Below, piece by piece: positions 9,639-19,328 of a stretch of DNA of 64,000 bases. The stretch comes from Stramenopiles sp. TOSAG23-2 (Eukaryota; Sar). The translations under genes were made by a program, and so were the position numbers. The notes beneath the pieces are model-generated. The model made no database searches. It was not told where the DNA came from and worked only from the letters and a program-made list of their open reading frames with translations. Each line of letters begins with the position of its first letter. Position 1 is the first letter of the stretch. The stretch is from contig LT649235.1 in NCBI GenBank assembly GCA_900128395.1, positions 25,959-89,958 of the forward strand. The letters are read 5' to 3'.

Positions 9639-9895
9639 GCTTTTAATAATGACGTTACAATAGGTGATTGTTTCTCCAACGGTGGTAGTGGTGGTAAAGT
9701 ATTTTTATTGGTACTTGGAGCTGGTGGAGGTGGCGGAGAAGAAGACTTTATTGACTTTTTTGCAGATGTCGGTTTTATAGACGAATCGCCAGTATTATTA
9801 TTATTATTACCAGTATTTACGGTTATATTATTACTATTATTGTTTCTAAGGTGTTTATACAATTTCAAAGACACAAAACACTCTTCAAATTGCAT
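9542..9895 (-). CDS. Asn/Pro-rich open frame overlapping the Sel1 gene start
   Basis: A 117-codon frame beginning MQFEECFVSLKLYKHLRN, then Asn-rich and Pro-rich stretches of the kind seen inside genuine proteins in this window. It overlaps the Sel1 gene by 97 bp in a different frame. It could be a separate small gene, the real N-terminus of the Sel1 protein joined by a very short intron or lost to a sequencing indel, or chance. Its composition favours real coding, but no domain is recognised. Confidence 0.4.
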   Translation of the reverse strand: MQFEECFVSLKLYKHLRNNNSNNITVNTGNNNNNTGDSSIKPTSAKKSIKSSSPPPPPAPSTNKNTLPPLPPLEKQSPIVTSLLKAWLSTARCRLARVKEETTGKETRRKEIDIVKI

Positions 9896-10439
9896 AATCT
9901 ATGTGCTTAATAATATTGGAATATGAAGGAATATATGATGTATGAACAATATATATTGTCCCTATTATGACGATTTGAAATAACGGGTGTATATATATAT
10001 ATATATATATATATTAATATGAATTTTTTACTGTAACAATATTGTCATATAGTAATATATGAGAATATAGGTGTGTGCATTATGTATAATTGTGTAACTG
10101 TAATTATCAGTAGTATATATTTGGTCCATCCATTATTGAAATTTATTATTATTTATTTGAAAAGTGTATTATATCAGGTTAAGGTATTTCAAGCAAATGC
10201 ATTCTGACATTCTGACATTCTGACGCTATCACATTCTAATTCTTATGCTATTTCCATATTAAAATATGAAAAAAGAATATAATACCAGAGGGATCCTCTA
10301 CATGTATTACTGATGCGACTATATTTTATCTACTGTATTATTTCAATTATGTGGGCTAATGCATTTTTACGTACAACATTTATTACCTGTATAAAAAATG
10401 GAAATATATAAAATACTCTTTTTATATATACAAATTTTT
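9896..10439. other. Tandem spacer: promoter side of the Sel1 locus
   Basis: AT-rich, with a (TA)n run near 9990-10014 and a triple CATTCTGA repeat at about 10200-10225. A small GC-richer patch with ACCAGAGGGATCC lies near 10284. No gene is seen. Confidence 0.5.
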
Positions 10440-12713
10440 TTAATCATCACTTTTCATTGGCTCACCAAGCACCTGTCCCCTAAAATTAGTTGTTGATGTA
10501 GTTAAATTGATACCATAATTGAAATTTTTCTTTTGAAATTGTCCACGACGGCCTTTTGCCAATGCAGCAGCAAATTCTTGCAATAAGTCTGTTTTCGTAT
10601 GTCCCATGTGGCGACCATCCACTTCTTCTCTTGGTACATTGCCATCTCCTTTGGATCTAGACGCAACTACAGCATCCATTGCTGCTTGCTTCAATGCTTG
10701 TACTTGTGAACTCATGGCATCAAGGGTACCACGTCGAATGTCTTTTACTACTGCTACGCTACATGTACCATTGCATAAATGCTCATTACCGGCGCCTAAT
10801 ATTATACCAGTACGTGGACATGCTATTGGTGGAATATAACCTTGTTTTTCTGGTTCTTCATTTAAGTCTAATGGTAATTTTGCTAATGGTACTGTACCCA
10901 TTTTTACCATGCTACAAAAAAGTGTACTTGCCTTACTTGGACCACTACCACCAGTACGTGAAACAAATTTTTTCAATGTTTTGACATCTTCCACCCCGAT
11001 CATTTCGTTATTCACCATTACTAATGAATATGCGTATTCATCTTGCCTATCAGCACCTAAATGTTTGCCTGAATCTGCTAATCGTTTTGCATGTGCTACG
11101 CCTGCAGCGGATGTTATGCATAAATCCCATTGATATCTCAATTTTTTTAATATTTTTTCCGTTTTAATTTGATCAGCGAAATTTGGCTCGTACAATAATG
11201 TGCGAGGATTATCATCCGATTTCGTTAATTTAATAGCCTTTTGACCCATTGCTTTACATGATACTAATTTTCCATTATAAAATGCTAAATAACATGGTAA
11301 TGATTTAACATTATAACGTTTCACTAATAATCTCGATTGTGTCATATCAAATTTCCCTATCCGATATAATATTTTACTTAAATCTTTTTCAATACGTACA
11401 CGTTTGCCTTTTCTAGTCCCTGCGGTGCATATGGCACCTAGCACATATTCCATCAATTGTTCTGCCCATACATGTTCTTGTGTATCTGCCCTGGAACATA
11501 ATATTACACATAATTGATCAGCACCTGCAATTTCACTAATATAGGAGGTAAATGTTTTCGGTGTGACAACTTCCAATGGTATTGAAATATCTAAATCAAC
11601 TTCTACTGGCATATCACGTGAATATCTCCCACTCGCAGCTCGTAATACAAATGGTCTTGGTAATTTTGGATTTTCCTTTACTAAACGTGCTTTTGTTTCT
11701 AATTCTCCTTCATCAACAATTGCTTTTCCAGTACCTGCTTTACCGGCTCTTTTTGTACTTGCTAAGCAAAAAATTCCAGCAGCTGCATTTGTTGGCTTAG
11801 GTCCGATTTCCGTCCCAGTTTCAACTAATTTTGGAACTTCATTGACTGTCAATTGAATGGCATCGGTTCTCCATCTACCATCCATATAGGGATTGACGTA
11901 TTTATGATTTATAATTCGATCCATGTATTCATTTGTTATATCTTCCTGCGCTTTCATTGCTTGAGCAATTTCTGGATTAGTGATATCTTTGCTGCCAACA
12001 TTGGTTTTATTTAATTGATTTAAACGCTCTTCCTCATCAAATCGTTCAATTAAACTTGGTGTTTTGACTACTAAATCAATTTTTCCTTTCACAATTTTAC
12101 TACGTTGTCCATTTTCTATATATGTCTTCGTTCTCCTAAACTTTTCACCACAATCAAATGCATATTGTAAGCCTTCTGATGGCGCACGGAAATATACAAA
12201 GACTCGTTTCCTATCAACAAATTTAAATTTCAATTGTTCATTCATATTGAATTCAATAGGTTTATCTGGTGGTGTACCTGCGTCCTGTGCATTTGGGTTC
12301 CATTTCCATTCCTTCGTAATATTACCATCAACGTCTGTAAAGATTGCACTAGTTTTTGTCATGACTAATTTTCTACCTTTGAATTGATTTCCTTTCTCAT
12401 ATTTTTCCTCGTCTCCAGTAAAATCGAGTGCAAACCCATTAACATGTTCATCAATGGTCCCTATTAATGTTTTTTTAGGATCATCTGCATAAAAAAAACT
12501 TTTCACTTGATACCCATTTATTAATGAACTGACACATACAGCAACGTTTCCACTTTCATAATATGCAAATCCTGAATTATCTTTATTTATAAATAATGCT
12601 TTTTGTCCAGATGAATATGACACATCTATACATCCAAATTCTTTTGTTTTATCTTTTGTTGGATTTGACATATTATATTTATATGAATTTTTGTAGAACG
12701 GAACGTTGTACAA
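10440..12713 (-). CDS. FAM194-domain protein with thioredoxin-like segment
   Basis: A 757-residue protein; Met15 (MSNPTKDKTK, at 12671) may be the real start. Residues about 25-215 match the FAM194 domain of ERICH6 and C3orf20-type proteins, with SSGQKALFINKDNSGFAYYESGNVAVCVSS, a beta-rich repeat resembling MORN-like sheets, and an FRAPSEGLQYAFDCG stretch. Residues about 395-505 look thioredoxin-like (LCVILCSRADTQEH, later LVKRYNVKSLPCYLAFYNGKLV) but lack a CxxC active site, so any redox role is doubtful. FAM194-type proteins are usually found in ciliated eukaryotes, which fits the BBS1 and EFHB genes in this window. Exact function is unknown. Confidence 0.68.
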   Translation of the reverse strand: MYNVPFYKNSYKYNMSNPTKDKTKEFGCIDVSYSSGQKALFINKDNSGFAYYESGNVAVCVSSLINGYQVKSFFYADDPKKTLIGTIDEHVNGFALDFTGDEEKYEKGNQFKGRKLVMTKTSAIFTDVDGNITKEWKWNPNAQDAGTPPDKPIEFNMNEQLKFKFVDRKRVFVYFRAPSEGLQYAFDCGEKFRRTKTYIENGQRSKIVKGKIDLVVKTPSLIERFDEEERLNQLNKTNVGSKDITNPEIAQAMKAQEDITNEYMDRIINHKYVNPYMDGRWRTDAIQLTVNEVPKLVETGTEIGPKPTNAAAGIFCLASTKRAGKAGTGKAIVDEGELETKARLVKENPKLPRPFVLRAASGRYSRDMPVEVDLDISIPLEVVTPKTFTSYISEIAGADQLCVILCSRADTQEHVWAEQLMEYVLGAICTAGTRKGKRVRIEKDLSKILYRIGKFDMTQSRLLVKRYNVKSLPCYLAFYNGKLVSCKAMGQKAIKLTKSDDNPRTLLYEPNFADQIKTEKILKKLRYQWDLCITSAAGVAHAKRLADSGKHLGADRQDEYAYSLVMVNNEMIGVEDVKTLKKFVSRTGGSGPSKASTLFCSMVKMGTVPLAKLPLDLNEEPEKQGYIPPIACPRTGIILGAGNEHLCNGTCSVAVVKDIRRGTLDAMSSQVQALKQAAMDAVVASRSKGDGNVPREEVDGRHMGHTKTDLLQEFAAALAKGRRGQFQKKNFNYGINLTTSTTNFRGQVLGEPMKSDD

Positions 12714-13175
12714 TATAATATATGTTATAATTTAAATGCAAGAATATGTTTGTATCGTGTGTGTTATTTATTATTTTTCCAAAAAACCTTCTAACGTAAA
12801 CATACATAACTATGTGTGTAACGTTTATGTTGTTGGTATACGACATTCTCCAATATTATTTACCTGCTAAAAAGATTACTAGGTACGTACTACTATGTAT
12901 TCTCTGGGCGCACTCGTAGTCCTCGTAGACTACTGTACCGCTGTACTACCTGGTAGCAGCTGCAGCAGCATTACACAGTATTATATAACGAGGATGATGA
13001 TTGGTTCCTCTCTCTGCTGTGGTTCGTGCGTTCTTCATCATTTTTTTAATCAAAGTCGACAATACATATATAATTGAAATAATTGTGTTTGAATTTTGAT
13101 TAAAATATATATCGTCTTGTCTAATATATGGTAGATTAAGAGAGTTATTGATTATTATTTACAAATTTATACAAT
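12714..13175. promoter_or_regulatory. Divergent promoter spacer with TACCTGGTA block
   Basis: It separates the FAM194 gene (minus) from the PA-domain gene (plus). The flanks are AT-rich; the middle (about 12895-13030) is GC-richer and contains an exact TACCTGGTA followed by GCAGCTGCAGCAGC. Confidence 0.55.
12947..12955. promoter_or_regulatory. TACCTGGTA palindromic element
   Basis: Exact copy of the recurrent palindrome, in a divergent spacer about 220 bp from one start codon and 230 bp from the other. Confidence 0.45.
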
Positions 13176-14114
13176 ATGAAATGTCTTCATAATATGTTAA
13201 ATCAAAATGTATTGAAATGTCCATTCTTGTTTTTTATTGTGAATATTAATACTCTTATTGTTTTGGTAATATTTTTTAATAATATCCCTTCATCTTTCTC
13301 TATATCGGAACAACGGTTTAAAGATGTACATGGAATTGCTACAACAAATGCAATAGAAGTTGGTGTTGAAGAGTGGACACATGATGTCAGTTTAAAAATT
13401 TTTGAAATTAGAGAAAAATATGGTACTCCATTGAGTAAAATGGAAAGAAATGAAAAAAATATGTTAAAACGTCGTGCAATTAATGCATATTATAAGAAAG
13501 AAAAAGAAAAAGAAAGAATAGAAGAGGAACGACAAAAACCACGTAAAAAAGCAAAACGTTTCTGTGATCATTTAGGATGCCGTGCAAAAGGTTTAAAAAT
13601 TTCACTAAGTGAAAATGGCATTATATTTTGTAAAGATTGTCCAGATCCTAGAAAAGAAGGTTCTTATATACCAACATGGAATTCCCATTATAATAAAGAA
13701 AAATTTATAGCAAATGGTGCATTAGTATATATGGTACCAAACGATGGTAGTAGTGAAGTTGTAAATGCTGAAGATGTTTTAAGGCGTATTGCTTTTGTTA
13801 AACGTGGTGTCGTGTCCTTGGTTGAAAAAGCAAAACATGCACAAAAAGCAGGTGCACGTGCTGTTATAATTATAGATGGAAATTGCACAAGAGCAGTTGA
13901 TGGTTTACGATGTGAAAATGAAGTAGAAGCTAAAGCAAATGGTGATGGTTTTGCTAAGAAAGATCCTGAATGGCATTGGTCTGATATACGTATACCAGTA
14001 GTAATGATTTCAAGGGGAAATGGTGCACGTTTACATAATATGATGGATTTAGATCAAATGCATATGCCTGAATATGGTGGTATACAATTTTACGACATGC
14101 ATTTAAATGAGTAG
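13176..14114 (+). CDS. Secretory PA (protease-associated) domain protein
   Basis: A 312-residue protein with an N-terminal hydrophobic stretch (about residues 15-43, LFFIVNINTLIVLVIFF) acting as signal peptide or anchor. A charged helical region follows, then a Cys-containing segment (FCDHLGCRAKGLK and IIFCKDCPDPRKEG, a CxxxxC/CxxC arrangement that may bind metal or form disulfides). A PA domain lies at about residues 180-300: the core RIAFVKRGVVSLVEKAKHAQKAGARAVIIID is the typical strand-helix-strand, and IRIPVVMISRGNGARL is the typical end. PA domains serve as protein-interaction or lid modules in proteases and sorting receptors. No protease domain is present, so a luminal binding or sorting role is inferred. 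Confidence 0.7.
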   Translation: MKCLHNMLNQNVLKCPFLFFIVNINTLIVLVIFFNNIPSSFSISEQRFKDVHGIATTNAIEVGVEEWTHDVSLKIFEIREKYGTPLSKMERNEKNMLKRRAINAYYKKEKEKERIEEERQKPRKKAKRFCDHLGCRAKGLKISLSENGIIFCKDCPDPRKEGSYIPTWNSHYNKEKFIANGALVYMVPNDGSSEVVNAEDVLRRIAFVKRGVVSLVEKAKHAQKAGARAVIIIDGNCTRAVDGLRCENEVEAKANGDGFAKKDPEWHWSDIRIPVVMISRGNGARLHNMMDLDQMHMPEYGGIQFYDMHLNE

Positions 14115-14860
14115 GAGTGCGTAAAATGACGAAATTTCATTTGTATATATATACCGCATACCACGGTATTATGTGTATCATATATTATTCCTAGAGAAAT
14201 ATTTTCTTTATACGTATTTAAAATAAATAATCTTGAGAAATAAGAATATATAGTTATAGAATGTGCGAATAGTGAAATAATAATAAAAATGTTGTTTTAA
14301 ATTTTGATCGAACTATTCCTTATTTGTACCTTACTGTACCAGGCTTATCAGCTTCTCTCTTTCTCTCTGCTTCTTACCACCAATATTTTACTACTTTAAA
14401 CTTGGTACAACGAATATGATATACGAATATATACTTCACATACTATTTACAGAAAATAGTAATGAGATATTTAGAGAAATCATTCAAAACCAATTTTAAT
14501 AAGACGGAAAGAATAAAATTACACACACACACACACACACACAGATATATCTGTATATGTATATATGTATATGCATTTGTAAAACACTGTAATATTCCAA
14601 TGGACAACAAAAATTGGTGATATAATAAATTTTATAAATGAGATAATTTAAAGAAAAAAATAAAATTCTGTTAATAATAAAGGATTGATTATTATTGGAT
14701 GTTAGACATAGAAATATATAGATATAGTCTATATATATATATATATAATTTCAATAATATAACAACAGAATCAATTTGAATATATAATTTCGAAATATAT
14801 ACGTGATAATCATTTTATTTGTTTACGTATATATATAAGTCCAATTTTGGTAGTAGAATC
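14115..14860. other. Tandem spacer between PA-domain gene and small membrane protein gene
   Basis: The first half is a TACGA-containing 3' region. TACCAGG occurs at 14337-14343 in a GC-richer patch, then come a (CA)n run at 14521-14542 and (TA)n runs. No gene is seen. Confidence 0.5.
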
Positions 14861-15139
14861 ATGTCAGCTTATTCCAATATTACCAATAATAATAATAATA
14901 GTACTAATACTAATAATGCATCTAACGATAGCGTTATAGCAACAACAATAATATGGTATGAGTTACCTGGTATTACTGCGTTTATTGTTGTTTTTTCAAT
15001 ATTTGTCTGTATTTGTTCTTGTTGTGTCTGTCTTTATAAATTTACTGGTAAAAAAGAATTACATCGAGGTGAGAGTATCAACCAATCTCGAAAAGTAATA
15101 CCTCGTAGTAGTGTTCAACGAGAATATGAAATGACATGA
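14861..15139 (+). CDS. Small single-pass membrane protein, unknown
   Basis: From the ATG at 14861 it encodes 92 residues: an Asn/Thr-rich N-terminus with several N-x-S/T sites, one transmembrane segment (ITAFIVVFSIFVCICSCCVCLYKF) and a basic tail. The Cys cluster at the inner membrane face could be palmitoylated. The layout suggests a type I-like or reverse-signal-anchored protein with a glycosylated ectodomain. An in-frame ATG 42 bp upstream exists, but the reading from 14861 starts just before the low-complexity stretch. No family is recognised. An exact TACCTGGTA lies inside its coding region (14964-14972). Confidence 0.5.
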   Translation: MSAYSNITNNNNNSTNTNNASNDSVIATTIIWYELPGITAFIVVFSIFVCICSCCVCLYKFTGKKELHRGESINQSRKVIPRSSVQREYEMT

Positions 15140-15853
15140 CATAATAATAAATGAACTTTCCATTTTTTTTTTTGTGGAAACAACACAGAAGCAAATAATA
15201 TAGGATAAATATAATAGATGATGTACATAAAATCTGTGTGTTCACCCATCGATATATTAAGTAAGCATGCGAAATTTTTTTGGAATATATATATATTAGA
15301 GTATTAATATATATAGATCGTATATATAATAGATAGACCAATCTAACTAGATATAGTTGATAAAACAGTTTTTGCTTTTCGTATCCTTTTATTTTTTTAA
15401 TTAATTTTGAAAAATTAAAAATATTGTTTTTTTAAAATAAAATAAAATATATTTTAAAGATGGAGAGAGAGTGATACTTTATGAATTTAATTTTCATAAT
15501 ATGTGGGGGGAAGTAAAATTAATTATATACGAACGTATATACGAAAAGTATATATATATTAAAATACGCGTAATATTAATATTGTACACCGGGTAATAGA
15601 TATATGTATCATACTTCGTACATATTTAAATATAAAAAACTTAGACTTTAATCAATCATAATGATATCATATGATAATATACATAATGATACATCGTATA
15701 CTGATACATGTACGGTATATATACGAGTATATATGCCATACGCGTATAATATATATATATTGCGTAAATTAAAATTAATACTCGTACGTATATGCCAATT
15801 CCAATTCGTGACTACCTTATGACGTATTTATATATATACACACACAAATCTTT
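15140..15853. other. Convergent AT-rich spacer rich in TACGA words
   Basis: The 3' ends of the small membrane protein gene and the next minus-strand gene meet here. There are many TATACGAA/CGTATA words at about 15520-15790. No copy of the dispersed repeat and no gene were seen. Confidence 0.55.
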
Positions 15854-16699
15854 TTACTTTTCCTCTTCGTCTAAATTTATATCATTTAATGGTATCCCAT
15901 CATCAACAACAACATCTGAGGTGGTAGTTGCTGATGATGATCTTGTACCATTATTTGGATTTTGATCACCTATAGATTCTTGTTTCGTTATAATATCGTT
16001 ATCTTCATTATTATTATTTGCCACCGTATTATTATTATCAATATTTTTTTCACCAACTAAATTTTCTATATTAAATTCTATAAACATTTTCATCAATTCC
16101 AATTGTTTTTCAGGTCCAGTTAGTTTATTTCTTGCAATATCATCCGATATCTTTTTAATATTTGTACGAAAATCTTTTTTTTCCATCTCATCTTTATATT
16201 TCTCCATAAATTGCTTCGTTAATAAATCTAAATACATATCCACGCGTTTCCTTAATACTTGTTCTACATCTTTTACCCAAGATGTTACATCTACAAAGAT
16301 AATTGCACGTATATCACCATACTCTTTGACAGTCATTTCCATGATTTCCATAGGCTTTACAATACTATGTGCTACCATTTCAGATTGCGCTTGACGTGTT
16401 GTTTTACGAAAATGTTGCCTCGTAGCTCGTGGCTTCTCAAAACGGACACGCTCTAACTTTCCTGACGTCTTATCGATCGAATGGGCAAATTGGTAAAATG
16501 TTTTTACCAATGCATCTACACCATCTGTACTATCTGCACCACCCCATTTTTTTTTATGTTCAAATATAGTTAATTGTGTTTTGACATCCATAATAACAAC
16601 TCTTTTTATTGAATGTATAAATAGTTGCTCATTATTATTATTTTTAGCATTACTATTTCTTTGGTCTTCGTTTGTTTCATTTAATAAGACAGTAGTCAT
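15854..16699 (-). CDS. Possible longin-like protein, unidentified
   Basis: A 281-residue protein. Residues about 28-190 alternate short strands and helices: FIHSIKRVVIMDVKTQLTIFEH at the start, VDALVKTFYQFAHSI as a long helix, IRAIIFVDVTSWVKDVEQVLRKRVDMYLDLLTKQFMEKY near the end. This order and the final amphipathic helices resemble longin or SRX folds found in trafficking factors and the SRP receptor alpha subunit. The fold is inference and no family motif is decisive. The C-terminal 80 residues are Asn/Asp/Ser-rich and probably disordered. It is likely cytosolic, with no signal peptide or membrane span. Confidence 0.55.
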   Translation of the reverse strand: MTTVLLNETNEDQRNSNAKNNNNEQLFIHSIKRVVIMDVKTQLTIFEHKKKWGGADSTDGVDALVKTFYQFAHSIDKTSGKLERVRFEKPRATRQHFRKTTRQAQSEMVAHSIVKPMEIMEMTVKEYGDIRAIIFVDVTSWVKDVEQVLRKRVDMYLDLLTKQFMEKYKDEMEKKDFRTNIKKISDDIARNKLTGPEKQLELMKMFIEFNIENLVGEKNIDNNNTVANNNNEDNDIITKQESIGDQNPNNGTRSSSATTTSDVVVDDGIPLNDINLDEEEK

Positions 16700-17367
16700 A
16701 ATTTCAATTCTTGCTTGTTATAATTAGTTATATAATCAATATGTTATTATAAACGAAGATATTTATGTGTTATACATATTGATTTATTCAAATATAAATA
16801 TATTAGCTACTATTCGTCGTCTAGATGTGATGATGGACATATCTTTTTTTGATAAATAATATTTATTTCTTCTGTACATGTACCTCTGGTGTTGGTATAG
16901 ATAAAATATAAATACGAGGAGCTTTCCAGCTCTACTGGTAAATCCTTAAATATGAGGTACACATGAGTGATAGAGGGTGCACAGCTTGAATAATATAGTA
17001 CAAAGTACAGTAGTCGTCTATACTATAAACTATTCCTATTTAGTACCATCACACCATTAATGGTATGAAACGCATATCCGATAGATGATCCTATCTAGTA
17101 CTGTAAGGTGCTAAGTACAATAATATCAAGATTATTTCAAAAACACGTTATATTTTGTTAGAATATGTACATTAGGTATATTATACCACCTGGTAATATT
17201 ACTGTTAGCCTTCTTTTCTGTGTGGTATTAATACAATATGTAGAATACATAGAGAGAGATATATTCAGAGATTAAATATACAGATCAAATTATACAAAAC
17301 ATTTACATTCATAGTGAAACTGAAAAAGATAAAGAAAAGAAATAGTTGATCTAGAAATATATAAAAC
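16700..17367. promoter_or_regulatory. Divergent promoter spacer upstream of EFHB
   Basis: It holds CACCTGGTAATATTA at 17187-17201, whose ACCTGGTAATATTA core is shared exactly with the spacer at 24447, and a GTAGTCGTCTAT word near 17013 also shared with that spacer (about 24382). The GC-richer block spans about 16875-17120. Confidence 0.55.
17187..17195. promoter_or_regulatory. CACCTGGTA variant of the palindromic element
   Basis: One mismatch from TACCTGGTA. It lies about 175 bp before the EFHB start codon and continues with the same AATATTA as the exact copy at 24446. Confidence 0.42.
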
Positions 17368-18690
17368 ATGCAAGCGATTGATGTCAAAGCAGCTGGTGTT
17401 GCGTTTCGTGCAGATGCTGAAACTGCAAAACAATGTTTTACATTTCCAAACCCACCATTAACACCACATAACGTAAAAAAATATCGTAAATCTATGACAG
17501 AAGAACCAGGGAAAAGAATTGTACATTATGGTATTATTGATGATCAAATGAAAGTTGGGGCAGAAAGGGCACAAAGACGATATGGTACTAATACGGCCGA
17601 TACAGGTGAAAAAGTTGGTGATGTATTTCCACATGGACCTCAAACTGATATGTCACGTTATTTAAATGACAGAAAAGAAGCTATTTATAAAACAAGAAAA
17701 AATGAAGTGTTAGGCAAAACTTTAGATCGTGGTGTTAAGTTACCATCCAAAACAGAACATGAAGATTTTCGTTTTGGTTCCGCACCGAAGAAAGCAAGTG
17801 ATGTTGGCGCTAAAGATTTATTATATCCAGTCCCTGCTCGCGAATCAAAAGAAGCATTGCGCTTGTATCAAAAAAGTCATGGTACTTTTGAACCCGGTGA
17901 GCAACGCAGAAGATATGAAGGTGAGGAAAACGACCTTGGGTTTGACGTACAAAAGAAACGGTTTGGAATGGTAGGCGCAATGGGCGATCAAAACGGTGTA
18001 CAAAAATGTTTAACCAACGTAGAAGTCGCAAATGGAAACTCAGGTAGTGTATTGCATATCGTACCAAAAAATGTTGCTCGTTATAAAGAAAGTGTTGAGC
18101 ATAAACTTGGACAATGTAAAAATTTAGGACAATCAGGTAGTCGACCACCAAACCATAAAACACATGCATATGGTGTAGTAGACAAACAAGGACAGAATTG
18201 GGGTGCAGCTGAATGCATTCAAGGCAGTTATACAGAAGACGATCAAATGCCAGATATTGATTTAGGCCGTAGTGTCACACCTGGATGGAGAAATGATACT
18301 ACAACGAACAGAACCTTCGGTTGCCCAACTATAAGAACAGATGTCAAACCGCCAAAAAAACGTTCGGTAGGAGATGGACAAAATTACGGTGATGATACCA
18401 ATGCATTTGCATTGTTACATCCAGCACAATTTGCTGGAATGGGTGTAGCAGATGAAGATTTTATTGAATTACGCACTCGCGATGAAGTAAGGGAAATATT
18501 TAAAGCGATCAAGGTTGATTTGGAAGATTACGAATTTAATTTAATTTGTGAACGAGCAGAAGTTGCATATAAATTTAAAGCATCAAAAGGTACAGGTACA
18601 TTAACAGTTGAATCATTTAGACAAGCATATAATGAATATGACAACGCGAAAGCAACAGGTACGACACCAAGTTGGTGGAATAAGAAGTAA
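17368..18690 (+). CDS. EFHB: EF-hand domain-containing ciliary protein EFHB (CFAP21)
   Basis: A 440-residue protein recognised as EFHB/CFAP21, a microtubule inner protein of the doublet microtubules of motile cilia. Typical stretches are FPNPPLTPHNVKKYR at the start, VHYGIIDDQMK, HGPQTDMSRYLNDRKEAIY, TEHEDFRFGSAPKKASDVGAKDLLYP, and HAYGVVDKQGQNWGAAECIQG. These are the repeated short elements by which such proteins thread the tubule lattice. The C-terminus (about residues 365-430) is an EF-hand-like helical region. It is shorter than the human protein, as protist versions often are. Together with BBS1 it shows that the organism builds cilia, and the presence of an inner-tubule protein suggests a motile one. 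Confidence 0.82.
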   Translation: MQAIDVKAAGVAFRADAETAKQCFTFPNPPLTPHNVKKYRKSMTEEPGKRIVHYGIIDDQMKVGAERAQRRYGTNTADTGEKVGDVFPHGPQTDMSRYLNDRKEAIYKTRKNEVLGKTLDRGVKLPSKTEHEDFRFGSAPKKASDVGAKDLLYPVPARESKEALRLYQKSHGTFEPGEQRRRYEGEENDLGFDVQKKRFGMVGAMGDQNGVQKCLTNVEVANGNSGSVLHIVPKNVARYKESVEHKLGQCKNLGQSGSRPPNHKTHAYGVVDKQGQNWGAAECIQGSYTEDDQMPDIDLGRSVTPGWRNDTTTNRTFGCPTIRTDVKPPKKRSVGDGQNYGDDTNAFALLHPAQFAGMGVADEDFIELRTRDEVREIFKAIKVDLEDYEFNLICERAEVAYKFKASKGTGTLTVESFRQAYNEYDNAKATGTTPSWWNKK

Positions 18691-18885
18691 AAATCTTTGT
18701 GCGTATGAAAGATGTTTTTAATTAATATTTTTATAATAATTTATATAAAACAATAAAGAAATACTCTCGTAAAAAAAAAGGTTTAAATATTTTTTATACC
18801 ACCGTATATATATTTTTTTTATATATCATATATCATACGATAGTGTGTTCGTAATAAATTTATACATTTAAATATCTACACACTG

Positions 18886-19305
18886 CTAGCTACGAAGTAC
18901 TGTGTGTGTTGTGGTATTTTCTGCACTTTTTGTTACCAGTTGTCCATATCCTTGATTTAAATCTTCAATAGTATCATCTATAAACATTACATTCATGCTA
19001 GTATTTTCATTGAAGACTGTAGTTATGAAATGATCTAAAGATATCATCTCTTCCTTTATCTTCTTTTTCATTATAGTAATTGAACTTTTTTTTAATGAAT
19101 CAGACAAATTTCCATTTCCATTTTTCTCTTGTAATTTTAATTTCCGCGGAATTCTTAAATTTGTATATATTTTAAAAAGACGTCTTGGATCACTCTCACA
19201 GCATTTTTGCATATTAATGAATTTGTCAATTCGTTTTCCATTTATTTCATCAGCTTCAAATATATTTTCCAATATAAAAGCAACGTTTCTTTGTGTAATT
19301 GACAT
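18886..19305 (-). CDS. Small protein of unknown function, paired with the upstream gene
   Basis: A 139-residue predicted cytosolic protein starting MSITQRNVAFILENIFEADE, with a basic middle (RIPRKLKLQEK) and no recognised domain, signal or membrane span. It starts only 23 bp after the stop codon of the next minus-strand gene (19329-20108), too close for a normal separate promoter. It may be co-transcribed, or the two frames may be parts of one gene separated by an unrecognised intron or sequence error. The convergent 195-bp gap to EFHB is AT-rich. Confidence 0.5.
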   Translation of the reverse strand: MSITQRNVAFILENIFEADEINGKRIDKFINMQKCCESDPRRLFKIYTNLRIPRKLKLQEKNGNGNLSDSLKKSSITIMKKKIKEEMISLDHFITTVFNENTSMNVMFIDDTIEDLNQGYGQLVTKSAENTTTHTVLRS

Positions 19306-19328
19306 ATTAATTACTTTTGATTTTGAAC

